From positions 1 to 26,147 of IMG/VR virus record IMGVR_UViG_3300036884_000016: a stretch of DNA of 26,147 nucleotides. One strand, written 5' to 3'. Made by a program: the position numbers and the translations under genes. Below are positions 14,954-23,180 of this stretch, piece by piece (positions within the stretch are counted from its first letter, which is position 1; every line of letters begins with the position of its first letter). The DNA comes from a virus. The notes beneath the pieces were generated by a model, which had not been told where the DNA came from, ran no database searches, and worked only from the letters and a program-made list of their open reading frames with translations.

Positions 14954-14991
14954 TTGACAAAGTGTTTACATTGTAGTATCTGAATATTCAG
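14954..14991 (+). promoter_or_regulatory. Putative promoter with palindrome before the minor tail genes
   Basis: TTGACA (14954-14959) is followed 17 bases later by TATCTG (14977-14982), an acceptable but weak -10. A perfect 12-base palindrome CTGAATATTCAG (14980-14991) overlaps it and could be an operator. It lies in the 77-base gap between tape measure and the next gene, the widest plus-strand gap in this operon. Confidence 0.45.
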
Positions 14992-15026
14992 TTTATGTTA
15001 AACGAACTTGCGTTCGACGAGGCGTT

Positions 15027-15629
15027 ATGACCACACCGTTGACATTTCCAGCGATAATTCCAAACACTGCTGAATTTGGCCTCGACTCAAATACTCAGCA
15101 AATGAGTAGCGCCTTGAATGGCTCGGTGCAAACTTTGGCCCTTCCTGGCGACCGTTGGACGGCAAATCTCACCTTTAATAATCTCTTTGATCCCAAGGCT
15201 CGCATAATGAGGGCGTTCTTAGCTTCACTGCGCGGCCAAGCGGGGCGCTTTTATCTAACACCTCCTGCTTATAGACGCGCTGGAACCGGAACCGGAACCC
15301 CGCTTGTCAAAGGTGCTTCTCAAACAGGTTCGTCGTTGATAACTGACGGATGGGGCACAAGTCACGCAGGTGCCGTCTGCGCTGGTGATTACTTTCAAGT
15401 TGGCTCTGAACTGAAAATGGTGACGGCTGACGCCAATAGCAATTCTTCAGGGGACGTTACAATTTTGTTTGTACCGCCAATTCGAGTTTCCCCTGCCGAC
15501 AATGCAGCAATAATCATAACCGCACCAGTCTGTACGATGGCGCTAGCTGATCCTAAACAAGCGCGGTGGTCGGCGCAACCTACCCCAATATATAACATGA
15601 CGCTCGCTTGCATTGAACCGTTAACATGA
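15027..15629 (+). CDS. Minor tail protein (distal-tail-like)
   Basis: 200 residues. Features include a beta-rich start (TFPAIIPNTAEFGLDSNTQQ), LPGDRWTANLTF, then RIMRAFLASLRGQAGRFYL, which is a widely shared signature in the minor tail protein after the tape measure in HK97- and GTA-like tails. A small Gly/Thr-rich insertion (GTGTGTPL) precedes a second beta domain. It probably forms part of the ring between tube and tip. The stop overlaps the next start (ATGA). Confidence 0.7.
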   Translation: MTTPLTFPAIIPNTAEFGLDSNTQQMSSALNGSVQTLALPGDRWTANLTFNNLFDPKARIMRAFLASLRGQAGRFYLTPPAYRRAGTGTGTPLVKGASQTGSSLITDGWGTSHAGAVCAGDYFQVGSELKMVTADANSNSSGDVTILFVPPIRVSPADNAAIIITAPVCTMALADPKQARWSAQPTPIYNMTLACIEPLT

Positions 15630-16237
15630 GAGTGATTGATTCGGGTATACTCGCAGCTCTTACTGCTGAAACGGTGCGTTTTATTTACATGGTACGGATT
15701 GATTTTGATTCAGGTACGGTGGCGTGGAACTCAGGGTTTAGAGATATTACTTACGGAACAGACCCGTTAGGTGCGTCGGTAGTATATATGGGTTTGGGTG
15801 AAGTAAGTTCAATCTCAGGCGTATCTGAAGAATTAGGCGTTAAAGCAGCATCCCTTAATGTGGGCATGTTTGGTATTAAACCTGAAACAGTCGCTTTAAT
15901 TTTAGGTGAGCCTTATGTCAACCGTAAAGCGTTTGTTTACTTCACATTGCTTGACGAAAACGACGTTCAAATTGCAGGCGCGCCTGTTTTAATTTTTAGA
16001 GGTACAATCAACCAACCGTCCGGTGATATGGGCGCAAGTGCCAGTTTTACCATTGAACTGTCGTCAAGGTTGGCCGATTGGCAACGTCCTAGGGCAAGTC
16101 GCTATACCGACGCCGAACAACAAAAACTTCACCCCGGCGATAAGGGCATGGAGTTTGTCGCTGAACTTTCTAAACGTAAATTAATTTGGCCGCGAGCAGC
16201 GTTCTTGTTGGACTATAGAGATAAAAAACTTATATGA
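15626..16237 (+). CDS. Minor tail hub protein (DUF2163-like)
   Basis: 203 residues. It opens with a helix (LAALTAETVRFIYMVRIDF), continues as a beta-barrel-like domain (YMGLGEVSSISG, AASLNVGMFG, LIFRGTINQPSG) and ends with RLADWQRPRASRYTDAEQQK and HPGDKGMEFV. That end signature is shared by many GTA- and HK97-like hub or baseplate proteins placed just after the distal tail protein. It is likely part of the tail-tip hub beneath the gpJ-like protein. The stop overlaps the GNAT start (ATGA). Confidence 0.7.
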   Translation: MRVIDSGILAALTAETVRFIYMVRIDFDSGTVAWNSGFRDITYGTDPLGASVVYMGLGEVSSISGVSEELGVKAASLNVGMFGIKPETVALILGEPYVNRKAFVYFTLLDENDVQIAGAPVLIFRGTINQPSGDMGASASFTIELSSRLADWQRPRASRYTDAEQQKLHPGDKGMEFVAELSKRKLIWPRAAFLLDYRDKKLI

Positions 16238-16695
16238 TAATTACACTTTCCACATTGGGTATATTTGACGATATTGAACAACTTCGGCCTTTGTGTGAAG
16301 AGTGGAAAGCCTGTGCCAACTCTGAAGACTTTCCTTTGCATTTAAATGTGGACGCTGCGTTAAGTACGATGCGTAGATTGATTACGCAGCCTCTTTGCGA
16401 TGTTATTGTACTTCGCACCGAAACCGAAACAGTTGGTTTTATGGGTTTGTCGGTAGGGCAAAGTCACATAGCTTTGGATTTAATTGCTAACGAATGTTGC
16501 TTCTTTGTTTCGCAAAAAGCTCGCGGTGGTGGTGTGAAGATTATCAAATTCGCTGAGAAGTTGGCGAAAGGTAGAGGTTGTACTTTTTTGACAATCAATG
16601 CTTCAATGCTCGCGGGTGATGCAAAACGTAGCTCTAATTTGTATATGCGTTTAGGGTACAAACCCCTTGAATCTTCGCATATAAAGGCACTTTGA
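16234..16695 (+). CDS. GNAT-family acetyltransferase
   Basis: 153 residues, the usual length for one GNAT domain. A helix-rich N-terminus contacts the acceptor; the core shows TETVGFMGLSV (strand 4), CCFFVSQKARGGGVKIIKF (motif A; R97, G98-G100, with Lys where a second Gly/Ala is common), then LAKGRGCTFLTINAS and NLYMRLGYKPLE (motif B). The cofactor would be acetyl-CoA; the acceptor is unknown. It sits where GTA-like tails often carry an NlpC/P60 peptidase, between hub and tip proteins, and is coupled to the hub gene by an ATGA overlap. A virion-modifying or host-modifying role is inference. Confidence 0.82.
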   Translation: MIITLSTLGIFDDIEQLRPLCEEWKACANSEDFPLHLNVDAALSTMRRLITQPLCDVIVLRTETETVGFMGLSVGQSHIALDLIANECCFFVSQKARGGGVKIIKFAEKLAKGRGCTFLTINASMLAGDAKRSSNLYMRLGYKPLESSHIKAL

Positions 16696-16696
16696 T

Positions 16697-19600
16697 ATGG
16701 GTTGCGGCGATTTATCACCTAGAAACATTTTTAATCAAGGGTTAACTCTTGCGCTAGACCCTACTGGGTTGACGACTACTGCAAACGCAATAGGTGGTGC
16801 GCTAGGGTTGCATAGTCCCACTGATTACATGCTTAACCCAGGAAGTTTTAACAATTATGTTAATGATGATTGGCGTATTATTACACACGGTTTGTTACCA
16901 GATATGCGTGCCGACAGACAGGCAATGGTTTCCGGCGCAACTACAGCGCGAAGGCTCGCCTACGGTAGAAGCAAAGTAGGTTGTCAATTGGTTTACGCTG
17001 TAGTTAGCGGTTCTAAAAATGAATTGCTGCAAATAGTGGTGGTTTTCACAGGTCACGCCATAGACGGCTTTGAAGAAATTTGGTTTGACGATCTTTTAAT
17101 GGCAACTTCAGCAGGTGGTTGGACACCTCAAGGTACTTTTGCAGGAAAAGTAACGTTCAATTTGTACGACGGTACTCAGTCGGACGGCGGGTTGGACTTT
17201 GGCGGTTGGACTAAAGCCGATCATATTTTAGCAGGCTGTTCGTTTGGCATTTTTTCATTAACTTATGACGAAACGGTATTTGCGGCAGGAATTCCCACAA
17301 TTAATGCTGTGCTGCGCGGTAAGAAAGTTTATGACCCTCGTTCTGAAACTACAGCTTTCAGCAACAACAATGCTCTCTGCATTTACGACTACGCGTTAAT
17401 GCCTGAAGCTGAAGGCGGTATGGGTTGCGCTTCAGATGAGGTAAATGTTGACGTTGTGAAGGCAAGCGCGGATATTTGCGACCAACAAGTTTTAATCGTC
17501 AGCCCGTCAACTTATGAAAATCGCTATTCGTTGAACGGTTCGTTCACCCTTGACGGCACTCCTGCTTCGTTCCTAACACCAATGGTCGCGTCAATGGCTG
17601 GCGCCGCTGTGTATGCTGACGGTGCGTGGCGTTTTTATGCGGGTGCTCCTGCCGATTCCGTGGCAACGCTTGATGAATCGTGGTTGAACGGCGGTATTTC
17701 TTTTAAAGCAGGGGCTGCCAAAGGTGACAAGGTAAATATCGTCACAGGCAAGTTCACCGATAGTACAAACCTTTGGTCTGATACCGACTTTCCGGTAGTT
17801 CCTGTCGGTTTGACTTCGCCTCCTAATACATCTTATTGGAACGTTACAGCCACCCCTGCTGCATATAACAATGCTATTGTTTATACTACAGGCCAATACG
17901 TTAATTTTGCAACTAAGATTTATCTTGCGATAACTGACGTTTCACACAGCACACCGCCCGACACAGCATTCACACCCCCAAACTCAACGTATTGGAGTTT
18001 GGTCGAAGAGTACAGTTCTGCCGTTGATTACCTAACGGGTCATGTTGTTCAACGAGGTTCGGTTGTTTATACAGCCAATACTACTGTCGCGGCGGCTAAT
18101 CCTTATTTGAAAGAAGACCTTGAGGAATTAAAACTTGATATAAATTTACCTTACACAATAACTTCTTCTCAAGCTGTTCGTTTAGCCAACATCGCGCTTC
18201 GTCGCAGCAGATTAGGTGCTACTGTTCAATATCCTTGCAATTTGAAAGCTTTCGCCCTCGATGTTTGGGATGTTGTTAAAGTTAACAATACATTGTTGGG
18301 TTGGAGCGAAAAACTCTTCAGGGTTATCAACTGGTCATACACGCCAGGGGGCGGTGTTAGTTTAACCCTTGGTGCTGAAGACCCTGATGTGTGGTATTGG
18401 AATGAGACTTTGAATGCGCCGTTAGTTCCGCCTGCAATGACTAACTTGCCTGATCCTCGCACCGTGGCAGCGCCAACTTCCTTTACTGCTACCGAAGTTT
18501 TATATGCAGGAGTTGCTGTAGCAAATACCAAGTCTAAATTGCAATTAGCTTGGGTTTCCGCTCAAGTGTCGGGAACGTTATACGATATTGCTTTCGATGG
18601 CACAATAATTCAAACAATAGCAGAAACCTCTTTTGACATTAACGACCTTACTCCTGGAACTTACGACGTTTCAGTTCGCGCCAAGAATAGTTTAGGAGCT
18701 GTTTCATCTTGGGTTACTGTAACCAAAGTTGTTCACGGTCAAAACACAACTCCCACAAACGTTGCTGCCTTTGCAGCTTCATTTGTGGGCAACTTGGTTA
18801 AACTTTCATGGACTCCAAACAGCGAATACGATCTTGCTGGTTATGAAATAAGAACAGGCGCTTCTTGGACTGCCGGAACTGTGTTGCAAGCAGCTTTACT
18901 TGGCAACGGCTATACTTTTAGACCAACGGCTTCAGGTGCAATAACTTACTGGATTAAGGCTTTCGACACAGCTGGTAACGAATCGGCTACAGCACAAAGT
19001 TCATCAGCTACAGTTCCGACAGCAGATGTTCCGACATCAATAACTCCAATTTCGCAGTTCCTTGAGATTGATCTCGATATAACCTTTGACACAACTCGTC
19101 AAGATACACTTTATGTTGAAATTTGGGCCGCGTCTACAAATGATAGAAATACAGCTTCGCAAATAGGCGTTTCAAAAGAAAAACGTTGGAAACATAGAGG
19201 GTTGAACAACGGCGAGACGCGTTATTATTGGACTCGCATTGTTACTGTCTTTGGCGAAACAGGTTCTTGGTATCCTTCAGGCGCTACTTCAGGTGTTCAG
19301 GGTTCGGCCTTAAACGATCCTTCTCAAGCGATCAAGTTGCTTAATTCAGAAGCTACTCAGGGTGATATTGATGCAATGCTTGCGGGTCAAACTTCGTTGA
19401 TTAAAGTAATTGATACACGTAACATGCTTTTTGAATTAGGTGTTGTTGGGACTGGAATTGCCGCTACGTATACAGAAGCTTTAGCTCAAGCGTCTAGCGA
19501 AATAAATAAGAACAAGACTCTTTTGCAAACAATCGATGCTTTAATGGCGGGTTTGCTCGCACCAACAAATTACAATGCGGGAACAAGTTATGTTATTGGT

Positions 19601-21370
19601 AATTTAGTCTTAGGTTCAGATTTATTAACCTATCAATGTATTCTAGCGACTACAGGGCACGCTCCCCCTAATAATACCTATTGGAAATCGACAGGTGATA
19701 TTGTCACGTTGTTGAATGAAGTTCAAATCAACTTAGACGCAGCAACGGCAACCTGGACAAGTACGGCAACTTCACTTAGTACAAGACTTGATAGCTTGGT
19801 TGCCGCTGTTTATGATAATACCAAATCTTATGTTATAAACGATGTTGTTTTAGCTTCTGATCACCTAACCTACAAATGTATTTTGGCGACAACAGGCAAC
19901 GCACCTCCAAATGTTACCTATTGGGAAGAAACTACTTCAGATGCTGTTACACTACTTCAATCACAAATCGCGCAAAATGCTAATGAAATTGTTTTACAAG
20001 GAACTGCAATAACAGGGCCGTTGGCCTTGGTTGCGGGGGTTGTTGAAGATGGAGTAACTGTCAAAACTCCTGAAGATGTTCAAGGTCTTGATACAGCCAT
20101 AAGTTCAGAGCGAATTAAACTTGATTCGGCAAATGCCGCAATTTTACTCGAAGCGTCAAGAATCGACAACCTGACAGGTCGCACAACCGCCGCAGAGATA
20201 GCAATAGATGGTGCTAACGGGGCAATATCTCTGAAGGCTTCACAGACGGCGCTGGATGCCTTGACGGGTACAGTAGCGACTAAGGCTGCTCAGATTGACC
20301 TCGACTCAGCAAATGCTGCAATTCTACTTCGCGCCACGTCAACTGACTTGACCGGCGCAATAACAGTATTATCAAACTGGGTCGGCATCTCGCTCAGCTC
20401 GCCTGGAGCAACGTACACACCTGGGATGACACTTACTTGGTCGGACGCTTCGCATACAAAAAGCTTAGTACGTTTTGATACATCGTCATTTCAGATTGGA
20501 AATACAGTTTCGACTCCGTATAGTGGGACTCGCGCTTATTTGGTTGATGAACTTGTAACGTATTCGTCAAATACTTACCGCTGTATACTTGCTTCAACGG
20601 GCAATACGCCGACGAATACTACTTATTGGATGCTTGCTACAGGGCTTGCTTATAGACCTGTATTTAGTGTGGGTAATATAAATGGTAGTCCTGCTGTTGG
20701 GATTTCTGGCGATTTGTTTATTGACGGTTCGGTTAATTCCAGAACTGTAAATACAGATTTGCTTTCAGCTAAAACTTTTATTATGGGAACTGCTTCGACA
20801 ACAGGCGTAATTGAAACATATAATTACGACGCTGCGAGTGCTGGTATTAGGATTACAGGTGGTGCTACGCCGTCGATTGTTGTTAAAGGTGGGAGTATAA
20901 CAGGGACAACAATAACAGGTTCTACAGTACAAACAGCCCCCGCTGGCGCAACTACTAAAAGAATGGTTTTAAATGGAAGTACTAACGAAGCTGAATTTTA
21001 CGGGGATCGTGGTGACGGTACTGTTGAAAAAATAGCAACGATAGGGTTGAACAGCAACGGGTTCGATTATGTTGTAGGGGGTTTTGGGTCATCTTCATTT
21101 ACAGGTGTTGCGGTTGAGGCTAAGGGTTCGATTGGGGTTAATGCTTACGGAAGCCAATATGGAGTTATATGTGGAAGCATGGGGCGAAGAACACAATTCC
21201 CACGTAAATATTTTAACGGTACTATCTCACCATGTGTAGTATTACCGTCTACCAATTCTGCCGCACCAACTCACGCTGCGTTAATGGGTTCACTATGGGT
21301 AACGTCAGCAGGAATATTATATATTTGTATAGATGAATCAAACAATTGGCAAAAAGTCGGCGCTCAGTGA
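16697..21370 (+). CDS. gpJ-like tail tip / host-recognition protein with CBM-like modules
   Basis: 1557 residues. Residues 1-385 form the tip-hub start (DRQAMVSGATTARRLAYG, FDDLLMATSAGGWTPQGTF). The Phage-tail_3-like core shows EDLEELKLDINLPYT and VRLANIALRRSRLGA near 474-515. Two fibronectin III-like domains span about 591-775. Carbohydrate-binding-like modules with the pattern 'Y..G..Y...... Y.CI..TTG..PPN.TYW' lie near 957-996, 1037-1077 and 1274-1312, and more diverged ones near 388-465 interrupt the core. Helical spacers separate the modules. The end (LWVTSAGILYICIDESNNW) is typical of phage fibres. It should close the tail and carry receptor contact. The stop overlaps a convergent lipoprotein gene by seven bases. 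Confidence 0.85.
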   Translation: MGCGDLSPRNIFNQGLTLALDPTGLTTTANAIGGALGLHSPTDYMLNPGSFNNYVNDDWRIITHGLLPDMRADRQAMVSGATTARRLAYGRSKVGCQLVYAVVSGSKNELLQIVVVFTGHAIDGFEEIWFDDLLMATSAGGWTPQGTFAGKVTFNLYDGTQSDGGLDFGGWTKADHILAGCSFGIFSLTYDETVFAAGIPTINAVLRGKKVYDPRSETTAFSNNNALCIYDYALMPEAEGGMGCASDEVNVDVVKASADICDQQVLIVSPSTYENRYSLNGSFTLDGTPASFLTPMVASMAGAAVYADGAWRFYAGAPADSVATLDESWLNGGISFKAGAAKGDKVNIVTGKFTDSTNLWSDTDFPVVPVGLTSPPNTSYWNVTATPAAYNNAIVYTTGQYVNFATKIYLAITDVSHSTPPDTAFTPPNSTYWSLVEEYSSAVDYLTGHVVQRGSVVYTANTTVAAANPYLKEDLEELKLDINLPYTITSSQAVRLANIALRRSRLGATVQYPCNLKAFALDVWDVVKVNNTLLGWSEKLFRVINWSYTPGGGVSLTLGAEDPDVWYWNETLNAPLVPPAMTNLPDPRTVAAPTSFTATEVLYAGVAVANTKSKLQLAWVSAQVSGTLYDIAFDGTIIQTIAETSFDINDLTPGTYDVSVRAKNSLGAVSSWVTVTKVVHGQNTTPTNVAAFAASFVGNLVKLSWTPNSEYDLAGYEIRTGASWTAGTVLQAALLGNGYTFRPTASGAITYWIKAFDTAGNESATAQSSSATVPTADVPTSITPISQFLEIDLDITFDTTRQDTLYVEIWAASTNDRNTASQIGVSKEKRWKHRGLNNGETRYYWTRIVTVFGETGSWYPSGATSGVQGSALNDPSQAIKLLNSEATQGDIDAMLAGQTSLIKVIDTRNMLFELGVVGTGIAATYTEALAQASSEINKNKTLLQTIDALMAGLLAPTNYNAGTSYVIGNLVLGSDLLTYQCILATTGHAPPNNTYWKSTGDIVTLLNEVQINLDAATATWTSTATSLSTRLDSLVAAVYDNTKSYVINDVVLASDHLTYKCILATTGNAPPNVTYWEETTSDAVTLLQSQIAQNANEIVLQGTAITGPLALVAGVVEDGVTVKTPEDVQGLDTAISSERIKLDSANAAILLEASRIDNLTGRTTAAEIAIDGANGAISLKASQTALDALTGTVATKAAQIDLDSANAAILLRATSTDLTGAITVLSNWVGISLSSPGATYTPGMTLTWSDASHTKSLVRFDTSSFQIGNTVSTPYSGTRAYLVDELVTYSSNTYRCILASTGNTPTNTTYWMLATGLAYRPVFSVGNINGSPAVGISGDLFIDGSVNSRTVNTDLLSAKTFIMGTASTTGVIETYNYDAASAGIRITGGATPSIVVKGGSITGTTITGSTVQTAPAGATTKRMVLNGSTNEAEFYGDRGDGTVEKIATIGLNSNGFDYVVGGFGSSSFTGVAVEAKGSIGVNAYGSQYGVICGSMGRRTQFPRKYFNGTISPCVVLPSTNSAAPTHAALMGSLWVTSAGILYICIDESNNWQKVGAQ
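19567..20636 (+). repeat. Three dispersed carbohydrate-binding-like coding modules
   Basis: Segments 19567-19686, 19809-19928 and 20518-20636 encode about 40-residue modules with a Tyr-rich start, a CILA.TG turn and an N.TYW end. The first two are also alike in DNA. The pattern is that of small CBM5/12-type folds; the ligand is unknown. Confidence 0.7.
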
Positions 21371-21486
21371 GATGAAGTATAAACGGGAAACACAACGGTC
21401 TTGGTTTTAACAGGTTCTTCAACATAATTAGCGTCGCCACAACCAGCAAGCAAAGCACAAACAACAATTAATAATAAAGTTTTCAT
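21364..21486 (-). CDS. 40-residue lipoprotein, possible superinfection-exclusion factor
   Basis: The ATG at 21486 has a perfect AAAGGAG seven bases upstream. An in-frame ATG at 21561 would put 25 extra basic residues before the signal and is rejected. The protein reads MKTLLLIVVCALLAGCGD at the start: a short lipoprotein signal with the lipobox LAGC, so Cys16 would be lipidated. The residue after it is Gly, not Asp, which favours outer-membrane sorting in enterobacteria. The mature chain is only 25 residues. It has its own promoter, lies opposite the end of the tip gene and is convergent with it. Small phage lipoproteins beside receptor-binding genes (T5 Llp) block the phage's own receptor; this role is inferred from type and place. 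A spanin-type lipoprotein is less likely because no lysis genes are near. Confidence 0.75.
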   Translation of the reverse strand: MKTLLLIVVCALLAGCGDANYVEEPVKTKTVVFPVYTSSH

Positions 21487-21503
21487 AAAGAATCTCCTTT
21501 GAA

Positions 21504-21548
21504 GTTTAACTTTAAACAATTTGTAACACAACACTAAACGAAAGTCAA
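21504..21548 (-). promoter_or_regulatory. Promoter of the lipoprotein gene
   Basis: On the minus strand TTGACT (21548-21543), a 17-base spacer and TACAAA (21525-21520) make a good sigma-70-type promoter 34 bases before the start codon. The inverted repeat GTTTAA/TTAAAC (21504-21509 and 21512-21517) lies between promoter and Shine-Dalgarno and could be an operator. Confidence 0.65.
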
Positions 21549-21561
21549 GAGGAATTATCAA

Positions 21562-21717
21562 ATGGAACTCAAAAGTCTACAAATTGAAGTAGTGTTGACC
21601 GAAATGATTGCCGAACGTAACAAGATTATTATTGAACTAAACGAGCAATGCGTTGGCTTGAAGAAACAACTTGAAGAAGCAACTGCCGCAAAACCTGAAG
21701 CAGGACAGGAGGCTTAA
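21562..21717 (+). CDS. 51-residue coiled-coil protein
   Basis: The gene encodes MELKSLQIEVVLTEMIAERN and continues as one long amphipathic helix (KIIIELNEQCVGLKKQLEEA) with an Ala/Pro/Glu-rich tail; heptad leucine and isoleucine residues suggest a coiled coil. GAGG lies nine bases before the ATG. It ends one base before the fibre gene and contains that gene's GGAGG, so the two are co-translated. It may be a small fibre chaperone or accessory; no family is recognised. Confidence 0.7.
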   Translation: MELKSLQIEVVLTEMIAERNKIIIELNEQCVGLKKQLEEATAAKPEAGQEA

Positions 21718-23082
21718 ATGTCAACTAAAATAATTACCGTAGCAGCAACACCGCCTAGCGAATCTTCTGGTGCTGATTATAACAAAGGCGCTCCGTTGAA
21801 TGCAACTGAGTTCGATCAGAACTTGATTAATCTTCGCGCTGCTGTTGATCGTAGGGCTTTGGCATCGTCGTCAAATGCTTTTACTTGCGGTGCGCTGACG
21901 GCGGCAAGTGCAGAAATAAAAGGTGCATGTAAGATTTCAGCAATTGCTGGAGCAGATTTCAGAGGTATCGAATATGGGATTACGGATGTTTCTCAAGTTT
22001 ATGCTTCTGCTAAATTTAGGTCAGACACAGGTGAATTAAAACATGAAGCAGGGTTTACCTCTTGGGGAGGAATTCAAACCTTCTACACAAACGGACTAGA
22101 GCGTATGCGCGTACATAGTACAGGCAGCGTTCTTGTTGGCCTTTCCACAGCAGTTACAGGAGCGAAACTTGAGGTAGCGGGGAGTATAAGTGCAACATCC
22201 TCAATATCCTTAACTGGTTCAGGTATTGCCACTGGACTATCGAATGATGGGGCTGGCTTATACGTCTACGTTCCTACAGGCAAACAGTTCAATATGTTGG
22301 TGAATGCTTCGACCGTAGCATCAGTTTCCAGCACAGGGCTTGCTGTGACGGGGGGTGTGACGGCGAGTGGGGTTGTTGATTGCTCTTACGGTGGATATAC
22401 CGGGACAAATGCTCTGCATATCGGTGCAAATATCGGTGAATCATTTGGTAGAACAGACGCAGTTGCTAAATTCGGTGCTGTGTCGGCACCGCATTATAGC
22501 ACGGCGCAAGAGCCAACAATTATCCTGAGCGCATATAACACAGCAACAGAAAACAGAATTGAGTTAGGTGGGGGTTTGACAGCCTACAATGCCATTACAT
22601 CGTTTAATATTTATTGTGCAGCAAATAATACAACTGTCACAGGGGCAGAAGTTGCATCTTTTTCCTCAACAGGCTTGTCGGTCACTGGTGGGATAAGTGC
22701 AACAGGAGATATAGGTAACGCACCTACTACATGGGCTCCAACTCTAGGTGGTACGTCATCACTTAGTGTTGGCACAGCCACATACAAAAAAATAGGTAAG
22801 TTGGTATCTTTTGAGACTACGTTCACAGTCACATCACTAGGTACAGGTAGTGCTTACGTAATGACAGGTATACCATTTACACCAGTTAACACAACTGCCG
22901 TTAGTGTAGGGTACTTTTCTGGTATTGCGTCTAACGCGGTGAGCCTGTACGCGTACATAGACACTGCTGGTAATATAGTCGTTGGAGCATTATCAGCCGC
23001 AGGGGTAAGTGTTGGTGTTGGGGGCAACATCTATGCCAATGGAACAACAATGCGTATAGCTGGTACGTACTACACAGCTTAA
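21718..23082 (+). CDS. Side tail fibre protein
   Basis: 454 residues with GGAGG in an ideal place. The N-terminus (PLNATEFDQNLINLRAAVDR) is typical of phage fibre trunks that attach to the tail. The shaft has repeated beta elements (STGLAVTGGVTASG at about 206 and STGLSVTGGISATG at about 318) and short 'ERMRVHSTGSVLVG' type motifs as in trimeric fibres. From residue about 330 the protein changes to a tip domain (APTLGGTSSLSVGTATYKKI to the end, GTYYTA) of the kind seen at the C-terminus of many phage fibres. A 78-bp block that codes for the last shaft element (22618-22695) is repeated exactly 670 bases downstream, where a different fibre end follows. It should determine host range with the gpJ-like protein. 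Confidence 0.82.
   Translation: MSTKIITVAATPPSESSGADYNKGAPLNATEFDQNLINLRAAVDRRALASSSNAFTCGALTAASAEIKGACKISAIAGADFRGIEYGITDVSQVYASAKFRSDTGELKHEAGFTSWGGIQTFYTNGLERMRVHSTGSVLVGLSTAVTGAKLEVAGSISATSSISLTGSGIATGLSNDGAGLYVYVPTGKQFNMLVNASTVASVSSTGLAVTGGVTASGVVDCSYGGYTGTNALHIGANIGESFGRTDAVAKFGAVSAPHYSTAQEPTIILSAYNTATENRIELGGGLTAYNAITSFNIYCAANNTTVTGAEVASFSSTGLSVTGGISATGDIGNAPTTWAPTLGGTSSLSVGTATYKKIGKLVSFETTFTVTSLGTGSAYVMTGIPFTPVNTTAVSVGYFSGIASNAVSLYAYIDTAGNIVVGALSAAGVSVGVGGNIYANGTTMRIAGTYYTA
22618..22695 (+). repeat. 78-bp exact direct repeat, copy 1 (inside the fibre gene)
   Basis: This block is identical to 23288-23365, base for base. It codes for the end of the fibre shaft (TTVTGAEVASFSSTGLSVTG). 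Immediately after it the two copies differ in DNA but still both encode ISATG before diverging completely. Confidence 0.95.
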
Positions 23083-23093
23083 GTAAACCTACC

Positions 23094-23146
23094 TGCCACA
23101 GATAGGCTTATAACCGAACACCAGTACCTTGCTGGCTTCTGTGGCA
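23094..23146 (+). other. Long intergenic inverted repeat after the fibre gene
   Basis: TGCCACAGA (23094-23102) pairs perfectly with TCTGTGGCA (23138-23146). An inner stem CCAG (23121-23124)/CTGG (23132-23135) sits inside. No U-tract follows, so it is not a standard terminator. It lies 12 bases after the fibre stop and could end or protect the fibre mRNA. Confidence 0.6.
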
Positions 23147-23180
23147 TAACCTCAAGGACTTCTAAAGGAGAAGAAAAAGA

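Noticed and set aside
15003-15016. CGAAC/GTTCG hairpin before the minor tail gene
   Set aside because: A five-base stem without a U-tract, so close to a start codon, is likely chance.
21487-21561. Longer start for the lipoprotein (65 residues)
   Set aside because: It would place 25 basic residues before the signal peptide, ignores the ideal ribosome site at 21486 and would run through the promoter.
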